Of a stretch of 64,000 nucleotides of DNA, positions 8,508-16,845 are shown one piece after another (the stretch's first letter is position 1; each line of letters starts with the position of its first letter). The stretch is from Halorubrum lacusprofundi ATCC 49239 (GTDB taxonomy: Archaea > Halobacteriota > Halobacteria > Halobacteriales > Haloferacaceae). Both the position numbers and the translations under genes were made by a program. A model generated the notes under the pieces. It made no database searches, was not told the DNA's origin, and saw only the letters and a program-made list of their open reading frames with translations. The DNA lies in contig NC_012029.1 of assembly GCF_000022205.1 (NCBI RefSeq), forward strand, positions 310,001-374,000. Direction: 5' to 3'.

Positions 8508-9356
8508 TTATAAGCCCTCCAGCAGGTCCACGTCGCGCACGATGCCGTCGAGGTCGGTGCCGTTGACCAGCGGCACCTGCTCGATGTCGTTGCTGATGAG
8601 TTCCTTCGCGACCTCCTTCGCGGTCCGTGTGTCGCTGACCGTGACGAGGTCCGCGGTCATGAAGTGGTGGACCGGCCCCACGGGCAGCTCCACGTTGCGG
8701 GTCGGGAGGTAGCGGGCACCGGTCGCCTTGATTCCCTCCCACGACCACTCAGAGTCCTGTTCGGCGATGGAGTCGCCCGTGCTGGCCTCGCCCTCGACGA
8801 CGCGGGCGACCGCCAGTACGTCGACCTCGGTGAGGATGCCGGCGAGTCCGGCGTCATCGTCGAGTACCACGGCGTAGGGAACGTTCGCCAGCCCGATCTC
8901 GCGCTCGGCGACCGACAGCGGGGTCTCCGTGTAGGTCGCGTTGACCGCGCGTGTCGCGAGCCCGCCGACCTCGGTGTCGCCGTCGATTTCGCCGCGAGCG
9001 ATGGCCCGAACCACGTCGGTGACGGTGAGAATGCCGACGAGTCGGTCGCCGTCGACGACCGGGAGCCGGCGCGAGTCCTCGGCGACCATCGTGGCGGCGG
9101 CGTCGCCGATCGCGTCGTCGGCGTCAACCGTCGGCACCTCGCGCATCAGCAGCGCGAGCTGGTCTTCGTCCGGCTGCTCGATCAGGTCGTTGCGGGAGAC
9201 GAGCCCGCGGTACACCTCGTCGCCGTCGACGTCTTTCACGACCGGCACCGACGAGAAGCCGAACTCCTGGATGTACTCCAACACGTCGTTCCGGCTCCCC
9301 GGGATCTCGACGACGACGAGATCCGAACGCGGCGTCATGGCGTCTGATACGTTCAT
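8508..9356 (-). CDS. four-CBS-domain protein
   Basis: The 282-residue protein consists of two tandem CBS pairs. CBS units begin near residues 3 (VSDAMTPRSDLVVVE), 70 (EVPTVDADDAIGDAAATM), 134 (AVNATYTETPLSVAE) and 228 (HHFMTADLVTVSDTRTAKE). CBS pairs bind adenosine nucleotides or S-adenosylmethionine and act as sensors; no effector domain is attached. It is the first gene of the operon with glyS and the dolichol kinase. A GTATAC TATA-like element at 9384-9389, about 30 bases upstream, supports the ATG at 9356. Its ligand and partner cannot be told from sequence. Confidence 0.88.
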   Translation of the reverse strand: MNVSDAMTPRSDLVVVEIPGSRNDVLEYIQEFGFSSVPVVKDVDGDEVYRGLVSRNDLIEQPDEDQLALLMREVPTVDADDAIGDAAATMVAEDSRRLPVVDGDRLVGILTVTDVVRAIARGEIDGDTEVGGLATRAVNATYTETPLSVAEREIGLANVPYAVVLDDDAGLAGILTEVDVLAVARVVEGEASTGDSIAEQDSEWSWEGIKATGARYLPTRNVELPVGPVHHFMTADLVTVSDTRTAKEVAKELISNDIEQVPLVNGTDLDGIVRDVDLLEGL

Positions 9357-9627
9357 GCACCGTCTTACTCCGTGCCACCTCTTGTATACTGCGAAGGTGG
9401 TTCACGAGGAGTCGGCGGCGAACAGCCCAGAAGCACGGGTACCTCGCCAGATGGGCGGGACTCTCGCCGGCCCGTCTCGGGAACAATGACAACGAAACAA
9501 TTAGTCCGTAAGATCGACGCCCCAATCCAGTAATTACCCTATGATCGACGACGGACACAGGCTCTCGTCCCCGATTATTTCCTCAGACCACTGATCTGCC
9601 GACGGCGGACGATCTCGGTCCGGAACG
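9357..9627. other. intergenic region between divergent genes
   Basis: Apart from the GTATAC element serving the leftward CBS gene, I see no gene, RNA or repeat in this stretch of divergent upstream sequence. Confidence 0.4.
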
Positions 9628-9653
9628 CTTATACGTACTGTGAGCAATTCACA
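9628..9653 (+). promoter_or_regulatory. TATA box with overlapping operator-like palindrome
   Basis: CTTATA (9628-9633) lies 26 bases before the ATG at 9657. Directly after it, 9639-9653 reads TGTGAGCAATTCACA, an inverted repeat with 5-base arms covering the position where transcription would start. This is the place for a repressor operator; the regulator is unknown. Confidence 0.55.
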
Positions 9654-9656
9654 ATC

Positions 9657-9878
9657 ATGTCACGGAGTTCCACCCCATGGGACGAGCCGGACCCCGATCA
9701 CCGTCGGACGGCGCTGCCGACAGATCCGGTCCTTGACGCCACGGACTCGCCGGACATCATGGCGTCCATTGACTCCTCGTCGTCGCGATCGGAACTCGTG
9801 ATCGCTGACGTCTCCCGGGAGAACGCGTGGGTCTCGGTCGACGAGACCGACGCCACCGTCCTCGAAGAGTGGTGTTGA
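9657..9878 (+). CDS. small conserved haloarchaeal protein (DUF7556-like)
   Basis: The 73-residue protein has a C-terminal core, from MASIDSSSSRSELVIADVS onward, that looks like a small haloarchaeal family I associate with DUF7556; its end is DATVLEEWC. The function is unknown and no membrane segment is visible. The promoter spacing (CTTATA 26 bases before ATG 9657) supports the long form as a leaderless gene; an internal ATG at 9759 would give only the 39-residue conserved core. It ends before a T-rich tract at 9914-9918 and converges with panE. Confidence 0.6.
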   Translation: MSRSSTPWDEPDPDHRRTALPTDPVLDATDSPDIMASIDSSSSRSELVIADVSRENAWVSVDETDATVLEEWC

Positions 9879-9913
9879 ATCCGCTGTAGAAGACGCTCAA
9901 TTTCGCTCCGACC

Positions 9914-9918
9914 GTTTT
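9914..9918 (+). terminator. T-run after the small DUF7556-like gene
   Basis: Five consecutive T residues 36 bases after the stop codon, in the converging interval before panE, fit an archaeal T-rich termination signal. Confidence 0.3.
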
Positions 9919-9929
9919 TCCGCCAGCTC

Positions 9930-10859
9930 TCACTCCTCGCTCGCCTTTGTAGTGTCTTCTCCCGGACGAACCCCGATTCCGACCTCCCACGCCCGGATCA
10001 GCGACGCGATCGCCCGGCACGTCGGCACCGGCACCCCGAACCGATCGGCGCGATCGATCGCTGCGCCGTAGATCGCGTCGACCTCGGTCCGGCGGTCGGC
10101 GGCGACGTCTTCGCACATCGACGACCGGTTGGCAGCGGTGTCGGCGGCGACGCGCTCGACGGCGTCGACCGCCGCGTCCTCGTCGAGCGTGACCCCGTCG
10201 GCCCGCGCAACCCGCGCGACCTCGCGGGCCGCCTCGCGGGCCGCCTCGCCACCCGGCCCGTCGAGGGTCGCCCCGTTCGAGAGCCGCGCGAGCGCCGAGG
10301 GACCGTTGATACCCGCGTTGACCGCGAGCTTCTCGTACCGGCGCCGGGGCATGTCCGTGGCGACGGTCGTCTCGATCTCCGCCTCGTCGAACGCGCTCCC
10401 GACGCGCTTCGCGAGGGGATCGTCGCCCCCCGAGAGCGCCCCGACGACGACCTCGCCGACGCCGGTGCAGGTCACCCGGCCGGGCTCGATGAACCGGGCG
10501 CCGTAGCTCGCGGTGCCCGCGAGCACGGTTGGGTCGAGCGCCGCGACCAGCCGCTCCTCCGTGAACCCGTTCTGAAGCGAGCAGACCGCGTCGTACTCGC
10601 CGGTCGCGAGCGCCCGCGCGGCCGCGTCCGTGTCGTACGCCTTCGTCGTGACCACCGCGAGGTCGGCCGACCGGTGTGTCCCGTCGGTGAGCGCACGGGG
10701 GCGGACGTGAGCCTCGATCTCGCCGTCGATCCGGAGCCCGTCCTCGCGGATCCGTCGCATGTGCGGGTCGCGCCCGACGAGCGTGACCTCGTGGACCCGC
10801 GCCAGCAACCCCCCGACGAGGCTCCCGAGCGCGCCTGCGCCGTAGACGAGGACTTCCAT
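9930..10859 (-). CDS. panE: 2-dehydropantoate 2-reductase family (ketopantoate reductase)
   Basis: The 309-residue NADPH-dependent oxidoreductase is expected to reduce 2-dehydropantoate to pantoate for CoA synthesis. The N-terminal Rossmann motif VYGAGALGSLVGGLLARV (GxGxxG, residues 6-11) is followed by LVGRDPH and SLQNGF. The catalytic lysine is visible in RRRYEKLAVNAGINGPSAL, with the helical substrate domain (EDVAADRRTEVDAIYGA) after it. It is the last gene of a leftward group after the broken threonine synthase, 63 bases downstream. Paralogues exist in many genomes, so the physiological substrate could be another branched 2-oxoacid. Confidence 0.88.
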   Translation of the reverse strand: MEVLVYGAGALGSLVGGLLARVHEVTLVGRDPHMRRIREDGLRIDGEIEAHVRPRALTDGTHRSADLAVVTTKAYDTDAAARALATGEYDAVCSLQNGFTEERLVAALDPTVLAGTASYGARFIEPGRVTCTGVGEVVVGALSGGDDPLAKRVGSAFDEAEIETTVATDMPRRRYEKLAVNAGINGPSALARLSNGATLDGPGGEAAREAAREVARVARADGVTLDEDAAVDAVERVAADTAANRSSMCEDVAADRRTEVDAIYGAAIDRADRFGVPVPTCRAIASLIRAWEVGIGVRPGEDTTKASEE

Positions 10860-10922
10860 ACGCCTCTCTACGGGATGAGACTGAAAAGAGATGACGGTAA
10901 AGCGGTCGATCGAACGACGCGC

Positions 10923-12134
10923 TCAGCCCTTCAGTCCGCTCCCGGTCAGGGGAACGACCACGTCGTCGTTGGGCGCGAGGACCCCGCGCTCGCGGAGTTC
11001 ACGCAGCGCTGCCGGCGCGACGGCGCAGGTCGGCTCGGTGTAAAAGCCCGCGGCGTGGAGTCGGTCGAGCTCCCAATCGGTCGCTGCCTGCGTGACCGCG
11101 AGGGCGTCGCCGTCGGTGTCGGCGATGGCATCGAAGATCTCCCGCTTCCGGACCGGCTCGGCGATCTGGATCCCGTCGGCGGCCGCGTTGACGCGCCTCT
11201 CGGGGTCGGCCGCGTCCGCACCGTGGAGCTCGCGGACGATCGGCGCGATCCCGGCCGCCTGCGCGCCGAACAGCCGCGGAACCTCGTCGATCCAGCCCGC
11301 GCGCTTCAGCCGACGGAACCCCCGGTAGGCGCCGAGAAACAGGGTGCCGTGGCCGAGCGGGGTCACGACCGCGTCGGGGGCCTCCCAGTCGCGCTGGAAC
11401 GCGATCTCGTAGGCGACGGTGGCGGTCCCCTCGAAGAACGCCGGATTCCACGCGTGGCTGGCGTACCACGCGGAGTCGGCGGAATCGCCTTTTCGTCCGC
11501 CCCTGCCGCCCCTGCCGCCCCCGCCACCCCCGTCGCCCTCGCCGAGCGCGGCCACGCACGCCTCGGTCACGTCCGCGCGGGACCCCTCGATCCGGACCGG
11601 CTCGGCGCCGGCTCGGCGGATCGCGCGGAGCTTCGAATCTTTGACGTCGGCCGGGACGTACACCGCGGCGTCGATCCCGGCGCGCGCGGCGTACGTCGCG
11701 ATCGCGGCGCCGGCGTTGCCGGAGGAGTCCTCGACGACGCGCTCGACGCCCAGTTCACGAGCCCGCGTGAGCGTCGTCGTCGCGCCGCGGTCCTTAAACT
11801 AGCCGGTTGGGAAGACGTACTCCAGCTTGAACGCGGCGTTCCAGTCGTCGGCGTCGGGCGAGTCGTCCCCATCCGCCTTCGCGTCCGCGTCGACCAGCGG
11901 CGTCATCCCCTCGCCGAGCGTCACCCGGTCGGCCGGATCGTCGCCGACGGCGAGGAACGACTCGAACGCCCAGAGTCCGTTGCGAGCGTCTATCGCGTCG
12001 CGATCTCCCTCCTCCGGGATCGCCGGATCGGCGAACTCCAGCGGGGCACCGCACTCGCAACGCCATCGGTCCCGCACGGTCGCGCCGCACGCGGGACAGA
12101 CGAGGTTGCGAGCCGGGTCCCGGTCGCCGACCAT
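10923..12134 (-). pseudogene. thrC: threonine synthase-like PLP enzyme interrupted by one in-frame TAG
   Basis: The frame reads through 403 residues of a threonine synthase-like protein except for a TAG at 11801-11799 (codon 112). Upstream is an N-terminal zinc ribbon (CPACGATVRDRWRCECGAPL) ending in EYVFPTG. Directly after the stop the same frame continues FKDRGATTTLTRA, then EDSSGNAGAAIATYAAR and GLKG at the end. The family motif is PTGSFKDRGA, so the stop replaces the serine just before FK, where K is the PLP lysine; TCG to TAG is one base change. A glycine-rich insert (GGGGRGGRGGRKG) lies near residues 205-225. Its ATG overlaps the stop of the deacylase gene (TGATG). It is either a real nonsense mutation or a sequencing error. 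Confidence 0.85.
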
Positions 12135-13090
12135 CAGTATTTGTCGACGTTGGTGCCGACCGAACAGACGTACTCGCCGGCGGCGACCTGCGGGAGCCGT
12201 CGCGTGCGCCAGAAGACGCCGTCGTCGTCGGCGGTCACCCGGGCTTTCAACTCACCGAACACGTCGGTCACCTCGTAGAGGAGGTCGCCGGTCGAGACGC
12301 GCTCGCCGAGTTCTCGCTCGAACCGGACCAGCCCGCCGGCTGGCGACCCGTACTGATCGAAGCCGCGCGCCCTGACCTGTCGTTCGAGCTCGATGTCGCC
12401 GTCGAGGAAGCCGTAATGGCGGAGCACGTTGAACACGCCCTCGACCCCGTACCGGATCGACTCCTCGTCCCATCCGACGCAGCCGCCGAGTTCGGGGTCG
12501 ACGGTCGGGATACCGTGTTCCGGGCCGGCGCGCGCGAGCTGTCCGTCCGGCCCCTTGATGTCGAGGACGTGGCCACAGCCGAAGGCCTTCGCCAGCTCTA
12601 AGCAGTCGCCGTGGAGGTGGTGGCGGACCCCGCAGCGCACCCGCGTCTCGTTTATCATCCGGCTGGTCGACCCCTGATGGAGGTCTAGAATGAGGTCCGC
12701 CTGCTTTGCGGCCTGGAACGTCGCGTGGGCGATCCGTTCGCTCGTCGTCCCGCCCTCGTTGCCGGGATACCCGCGGTTCATTTTCCGGTCGTCGATCGGA
12801 TTCCGGTGTTCCGCGACCTGAAACGCGAAGTAGTTGACGACGCCGACGACGAGAACGGTCCCCGACAGCTCCGCCGGATCGAGTCGGGGAACGACGCGGT
12901 TGACGACGCCGAGCCCGTTGAGCTCGTCACCGTCGCTGACTGCCTGCAGGTACAGCGTCTCGCCGTCCTCGGCGCCGTTGATGACTGCTACCGGCAGCCG
13001 GACGGGACTCCCGTCCCGCGTCTCACCAACCTCGAGACGGCCCGTGTCCGTCTCGCCCGGCGGGGCGCGAGCCGTTCCAAGCGTAATCAT
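12134..13090 (-). CDS. succinylglutamate desuccinylase/aspartoacylase family zinc deacylase
   Basis: The 318-residue protein has the M14-like AstE/AspA fold. It shows NGAEDGETL, a NYFAFQVAEHRNPIDDRKMNR segment with the metal-binding His and Asp-rich loop, and LILDLHQGS, which supplies the second metal ligand. The C-terminal part (LVRFERELGERVSTGDLLYEVTD) is a biotinyl-lipoyl-like beta domain usual in the family. It probably hydrolyses an N-acyl amino acid. The ATG at 13090 is chosen because the family starts near MITLGTARAPPGETDTGRL; longer upstream frame is arginine-rich noise. Its stop overlaps the start of threonine synthase, indicating translational coupling. The exact substrate is unknown. 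Confidence 0.8.
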   Translation of the reverse strand: MITLGTARAPPGETDTGRLEVGETRDGSPVRLPVAVINGAEDGETLYLQAVSDGDELNGLGVVNRVVPRLDPAELSGTVLVVGVVNYFAFQVAEHRNPIDDRKMNRGYPGNEGGTTSERIAHATFQAAKQADLILDLHQGSTSRMINETRVRCGVRHHLHGDCLELAKAFGCGHVLDIKGPDGQLARAGPEHGIPTVDPELGGCVGWDEESIRYGVEGVFNVLRHYGFLDGDIELERQVRARGFDQYGSPAGGLVRFERELGERVSTGDLLYEVTDVFGELKARVTADDDGVFWRTRRLPQVAAGEYVCSVGTNVDKY

Positions 13091-13246
13091 TACGCGAATG
13101 TGGGCCGGGCGGCCCTTTATCCGTTCGGTCCGCGGCGATCCCCCGACACAACCTTTATCGCCGCATCGCTCTAGATGTCGGTAACGACGGCCGCGGCGCA
13201 CCGCCGCCGCGGCGACCCCGCTGCCGACCGAACGCGGTCTTCCCCC

Positions 13247-15379
13247 ATGAGCATCGACATCGACCCGCTGTCCGACGCGGCCGGGCTCACCGTCACGGAC
13301 CACATCGAGAACACGCAGTTCGAGGTGTACACCGACCGACCGGTCGAGCCGGCCGCGAGCCCCGAGGACGCCCACTACTTCCCGGTCGACGCGAGCGTGA
13401 CCGTCGAGACCGGGGCCATCGAGATCCCTCGCGTCGCTGTTGTCGAGACCCGCTGCGGCGACGGCACGCTGCTCACCCGCGGCGACTCCTACGCGATGCC
13501 CGCGGGGACGTACCACGTCGGGATCGACCCCGCCCCGACGAAGCTGTACCTCGCGTTCGCGTCGCCGTTCTCCGTGTCGACGACGGAGCGGACGACCCGG
13601 ATCGACCTCGACGCCCCCGCAGAGGTCACGCTCGGGTTCCGGTCGCTCCACCAAGTTCCCGCAGGGACGATCGAGACCCCGACCGACCCCGAGTCGCTGA
13701 TGGACGCCGTGTCGCTACTCGGCTCCGCTCTCCAGACGACGAGCCCGGAGCGGTCGTTCCCCACCCTTCGCGGGCACCCACCGCTGATCGAGCCGGGCGA
13801 GGAGTTCCGCGTCCCCGACCGAGTCGAACCGGTCGACTCCGGCATTCGGATCGTCGTCCCTCCGGAGTACCGCTACCTCTACCCGGTGGTCTCGCTCGCG
13901 TACTACTTCGCCGCCGACGTGGTCCCCGGCGATCCTCCCCGGATCGAGGGCGACGGCTGGACGCACCCTTTGGAGCCCGACTTCGAACGGCGGACCGGTG
14001 AGGTGCTCCGACAGGCGTTCCACTTTGACTGTCTCGCGCGCACGGAGGGGTTCTACCCGGTCGATCTCCACGAGCGCGAGACCACCGACCTCGACCTCGA
14101 CTGGGGCCGGTTGTACGACCTCCCGCTGGCGGAGCGACTCGGCGAGTACCTCGCGGTTCCGTTCGAGCGCGTCGAGCCGGAGCTTCCCCAGTGGACATTA
14201 ACGACCGACGTGCGCCCCGACCCCGAGAACGTGGAGCTGCTCCCGTTCGTCGCCGGCGAGCTGTCGATCGTCCGGTCTCCGGAGACGGTGACCCCCGCGA
14301 TGGCCAGTGGGGGCGATGGGCTCGGGTTCTTCCGCGCTCCGCGTGCCGACACGGCGTCGCTCGATCGAGACGAGTTCGTTCGGAGTACCGCCGGGACCGA
14401 ACCTACTCGCGGCGCCGACGCCTCGGCGGACCGCGGCGCGGTGGCGGCCGACACCGACTTCGTGCGACCCGAACCCGTCGACACGGTCGAGCACGCGTGG
14501 GTCGGCGCCGGCGTCCCGCTCGACGCCAACAAGGCCACCCTCGACGCGTACCACCGGCGACTGGAGGCCGGCGCGGTCGAGCAGTCGCGAATCTCCGTGC
14601 TCGTCGTCTGTAACGACGAGCAGATGCGCGAGGAGGGCGAGGTCGCGGACTTATACGGCCTCCGCGACATGGTCCAGTTCGACATCGAAGTGCGCCACGA
14701 CCTCACCCGCGAGGAGATGCGCGAGACGCTCCAGTCCGACGTCGACTTCCTCCACTACATCGGCCACGTCGACGACCGCGGAATGCAGTGTACCGACGAC
14801 TACCTCGATCTCACGGCCGAGGACCTCGACGTCGGCGTCAGCGCCTTCCTGCTCAACGCCTGCCAATCATACCAGCAGGGCGAGGCCTTGGTCCACCGCG
14901 GCTCCCGCGGCGGCATCGTCACCCTCTCCGACGTGGCGAACTCGCCGGCGACCCAGCTCGGCCGGATCATCGCTCGCCTGATGAACAGTGGGTTCAACCT
15001 TCGTGCCGCGCTTTACGTCGCGAAGCGAGAGCTGATCACCGGCCACCAGTACATCGTCGTCGGCGACGGCGGGACGACGATCTGTCATAGTCGGAGTGGA
15101 ATCGCACTTGTTCTCAATTTGGGTATAAATGAGTCCAATAGCTGGGATCTGGTCGCTGAGGGCTACCCCAACGGTCCGTATGGCGTCGGAACTATGAGTA
15201 ACTTAAACCTAGAAAAAGATGAATGTGAGCACGTTATTCCCTTTCAGATACACATATCAGATATAAAAATGGAAGAAATTGACTATTTCCTTGATCTCGA
15301 AAATACTCCGATCTTCTTTAATGACGACTTAATTTGGAACGACGAGCCTGCGCGACTCAGGGCCCTGCAACAGAGGTAG
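13247..15379 (+). CDS. CHAT-domain (caspase-like) protein with AT-rich C-terminus
   Basis: The 710-residue protein has a long N-terminal region of unknown function (residues 1-400) and a CHAT peptidase domain around residues 420-610. The catalytic dyad is visible: FLHYIGHVDDRG (His507) and FLLNACQSYQQG (Cys539), followed by RGGIVTLSDVANSPA. CHAT peptidases are clan CD cysteine proteases related to caspases. From about base 15085 (residue 613) the sequence changes abruptly to AT-rich codons through to the stop, unlike the GC-rich body. A TATA-like CTTTAT at 13153-13158 would start transcription near 13181, so ATG 13247 is preferred over ATG 13175. The last 23 bases overlap a convergent 43-residue gene. 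Substrate unknown. Confidence 0.82.
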   Translation: MSIDIDPLSDAAGLTVTDHIENTQFEVYTDRPVEPAASPEDAHYFPVDASVTVETGAIEIPRVAVVETRCGDGTLLTRGDSYAMPAGTYHVGIDPAPTKLYLAFASPFSVSTTERTTRIDLDAPAEVTLGFRSLHQVPAGTIETPTDPESLMDAVSLLGSALQTTSPERSFPTLRGHPPLIEPGEEFRVPDRVEPVDSGIRIVVPPEYRYLYPVVSLAYYFAADVVPGDPPRIEGDGWTHPLEPDFERRTGEVLRQAFHFDCLARTEGFYPVDLHERETTDLDLDWGRLYDLPLAERLGEYLAVPFERVEPELPQWTLTTDVRPDPENVELLPFVAGELSIVRSPETVTPAMASGGDGLGFFRAPRADTASLDRDEFVRSTAGTEPTRGADASADRGAVAADTDFVRPEPVDTVEHAWVGAGVPLDANKATLDAYHRRLEAGAVEQSRISVLVVCNDEQMREEGEVADLYGLRDMVQFDIEVRHDLTREEMRETLQSDVDFLHYIGHVDDRGMQCTDDYLDLTAEDLDVGVSAFLLNACQSYQQGEALVHRGSRGGIVTLSDVANSPATQLGRIIARLMNSGFNLRAALYVAKRELITGHQYIVVGDGGTTICHSRSGIALVLNLGINESNSWDLVAEGYPNGPYGVGTMSNLNLEKDECEHVIPFQIHISDIKMEEIDYFLDLENTPIFFNDDLIWNDEPARLRALQQR

Positions 15380-15488
15380 CTTGGTTCGCCGCCGCGGGCG
15401 CCGCCTGCGTCAGCAGGAGAAGCGCGGTGAACAGGACGCCGGCCATCTTGGGGTGCTCTGCCACGTAGTCTGCAACACTTTCGTGCAT
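15357..15488 (-). CDS. 43-residue single-helix membrane protein (DUF7503-like)
   Basis: This short gene is read on the minus strand from ATG 15488: MHESVADYVAEHPKMAGVLF, then a hydrophobic segment TALLLLTQAAPAAA and the tail NQATSVAGP before TGA. The pattern of acidic/amphipathic start, KMAGVLFTALLLLTQA helix and GP end fits my recollection of small haloarchaeal proteins grouped as DUF7503. A TATTAA element (minus-strand TTAATA) at 15510-15515 lies about 24 bases before the ATG, so the gene has its own leaderless promoter. Its 3' end overlaps the CHAT gene by 23 bases on the opposite strand. Function unknown; a partner, substrate or target of the CHAT protease is a hypothesis. Confidence 0.72.
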   Translation of the reverse strand: MHESVADYVAEHPKMAGVLFTALLLLTQAAPAAANQATSVAGP

Positions 15489-15509
15489 ATTACACAGAAT
15501 ATCGCGTGA

Positions 15510-15515
15510 TATTAA
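15510..15515 (-). promoter_or_regulatory. TATA box of the 43-residue membrane protein gene
   Basis: On the minus strand the AT-rich block reads TTAATA, centred about 24 bases before ATG 15488, in an otherwise AT-rich interval (15489-15590). Confidence 0.45.
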
Positions 15516-15697
15516 CATCAAAGCCGTTTTGCGACAACTGTTTTTAGATATTTAAATGCTTAAAAATAGTAAATTAATTGGCCGTCACCCAACGCCTTCC
15601 TGCTCGATCGCTTCGTCACCCCGACGGCGAGCGTCGCGAATCCGGTCTTGGGGCTCCGCCCCACCGTTTTTTCCGCCTCCCCGACGGAGGTAGGGTC

Positions 15698-15946
15698 ATG
15701 ATTGACATCGACGCGACGCTCCGTGACGCGTTCGAGCACACCGACTACGACCTCGGCGACGTCGCCGTCAACCGGAAGCAGGTCCGGGTACCGGTGCTCC
15801 AGCAGGGTGCCGACCCCGACGCGCTCACCGCGGTGATCGAAGAGGCGCTCGGCGCGGACGCGGTCGTCGCCGCGACCGTCACCACCGAGGCCATCGACGG
15901 CGAGGACACCATCGGCACCGTCGTCTCGTTCCGGTACCAGCCGTGA
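15698..15946 (+). CDS. small conserved protein of unknown function
   Basis: The 82-residue acidic protein begins MIDIDATLRDAFEHTDYDLG and ends GTVVSFRYQP. It looks like a soluble alpha/beta domain with no cysteines and no membrane segment. I do not recognise a named family. The ATG at 15698 is chosen because the in-frame extension upstream (from 15578) is proline/arginine-rich and overlaps AT-rich non-coding sequence. ACGGAGGTAGGGTC before the start contains GGAGGT about 9 bases upstream, a good ribosome-binding site, so this message probably has a leader. The next gene on the same strand starts 84 bases later. Confidence 0.65.
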   Translation: MIDIDATLRDAFEHTDYDLGDVAVNRKQVRVPVLQQGADPDALTAVIEEALGADAVVAATVTTEAIDGEDTIGTVVSFRYQP

Positions 15947-16030
15947 ACGGGTTGCGGGGCTGATCGGCGCCGCCTGAACCGCTCTCCCGCGGTGGAACGC
16001 GGTACGGTTAACAGTGCGGTCTCCGTACAC

Positions 16031-16840
16031 ATGGCTCAGACGATGACGGCCGACGACGGACACGACGGCGTACAGTACCTCGCCGGATCCCCCGTCCGGG
16101 TCGCGATGCTCCGAGCGCTTCGGAGCGAACCGCGGCGTCCGGCGAGTCTCACGGCTGCGGTCGACGCGACGCGGACGACGATCCAGCGCATCCTCTCCGG
16201 GTTCCGCGAGCGGGACTGGGTCGTCAAGCGCGGCGCGGCCTACCACGTGACCCCGACCGGGAAACGGGTTCACGACGCGTACGAGGAGTTGCTCGACGAG
16301 GTTGAGCTCGCCGATCGGTACGGACAGTTCGCCGCCGACCTCGAACGCGTCGGCGCCGATTTCCCTCCCTCGGCGCTCGACACCGGAGAGTTGACCGTCG
16401 CGGCCGACCGGAACCCCCTCGCCGCCGTCGACCGACTCACCGAACTGCTACGCGAGGGGAGCGGCTCGGAAATCCGCGCCGTCTCGCCCGTCGTCATCCA
16501 GCAGTTCAACAATGCCGCGGCAGAGGCGCTCGACGCGGGCGCTGAGGTCGAACTCGTTATCGACCGCGACGTGGTCGAGGAATCGATCGCGGAGTTCGGC
16601 CCGGCGACCGATCGGGCGCTCCACGACGACGGCGCGACGGTGTACGTCTCCCCCGAACCGATCGAATACGGGGTCTTCCGGTACGACGATCTCGCGTGCG
16701 TGACCGCCTACGACAGCAGAAACAACCCCCGATGCGTGCTTGAATCGACGGACTCGGGAGTGGTCGACTGGGTCGACGACAAATTCGAGTCGTTCGTCGC
16801 CGAGGCTCAGTGCCTCTCCGGGGTCGTCGAGAACACTTGA
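16031..16840 (+). CDS. winged-helix regulator with FilR1-type C-terminal domain
   Basis: The 269-residue regulator has an N-terminal winged helix (about residues 12-75; RVAMLRALRSEPRRPASLTA, then VDATRTTIQRILSGFRERDW) and a C-terminal alpha/beta domain of the kind found in methanogenesis regulator FilR1 (DUF1724), ending CVTAYDSRNNPRCVLESTDS then VVDWVDDKFESF. Such haloarchaeal proteins are one-component transcription factors; the ligand is unknown. ATG 16031 (MAQTMTADDG) follows a GGTTAACAG stretch; ATG 16046 is an alternative. It is transcribed alone. Confidence 0.78.
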   Translation: MAQTMTADDGHDGVQYLAGSPVRVAMLRALRSEPRRPASLTAAVDATRTTIQRILSGFRERDWVVKRGAAYHVTPTGKRVHDAYEELLDEVELADRYGQFAADLERVGADFPPSALDTGELTVAADRNPLAAVDRLTELLREGSGSEIRAVSPVVIQQFNNAAAEALDAGAEVELVIDRDVVEESIAEFGPATDRALHDDGATVYVSPEPIEYGVFRYDDLACVTAYDSRNNPRCVLESTDSGVVDWVDDKFESFVAEAQCLSGVVENT

Positions 16841-16845
16841 GTCGG

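Noticed and set aside
10674-12278. 534-codon plus-strand frame opposite panE and threonine synthase
   Set aside because: It is long only because of antisense GC bias and has no recognisable domain; the stop codon in thrC is not explained by it.
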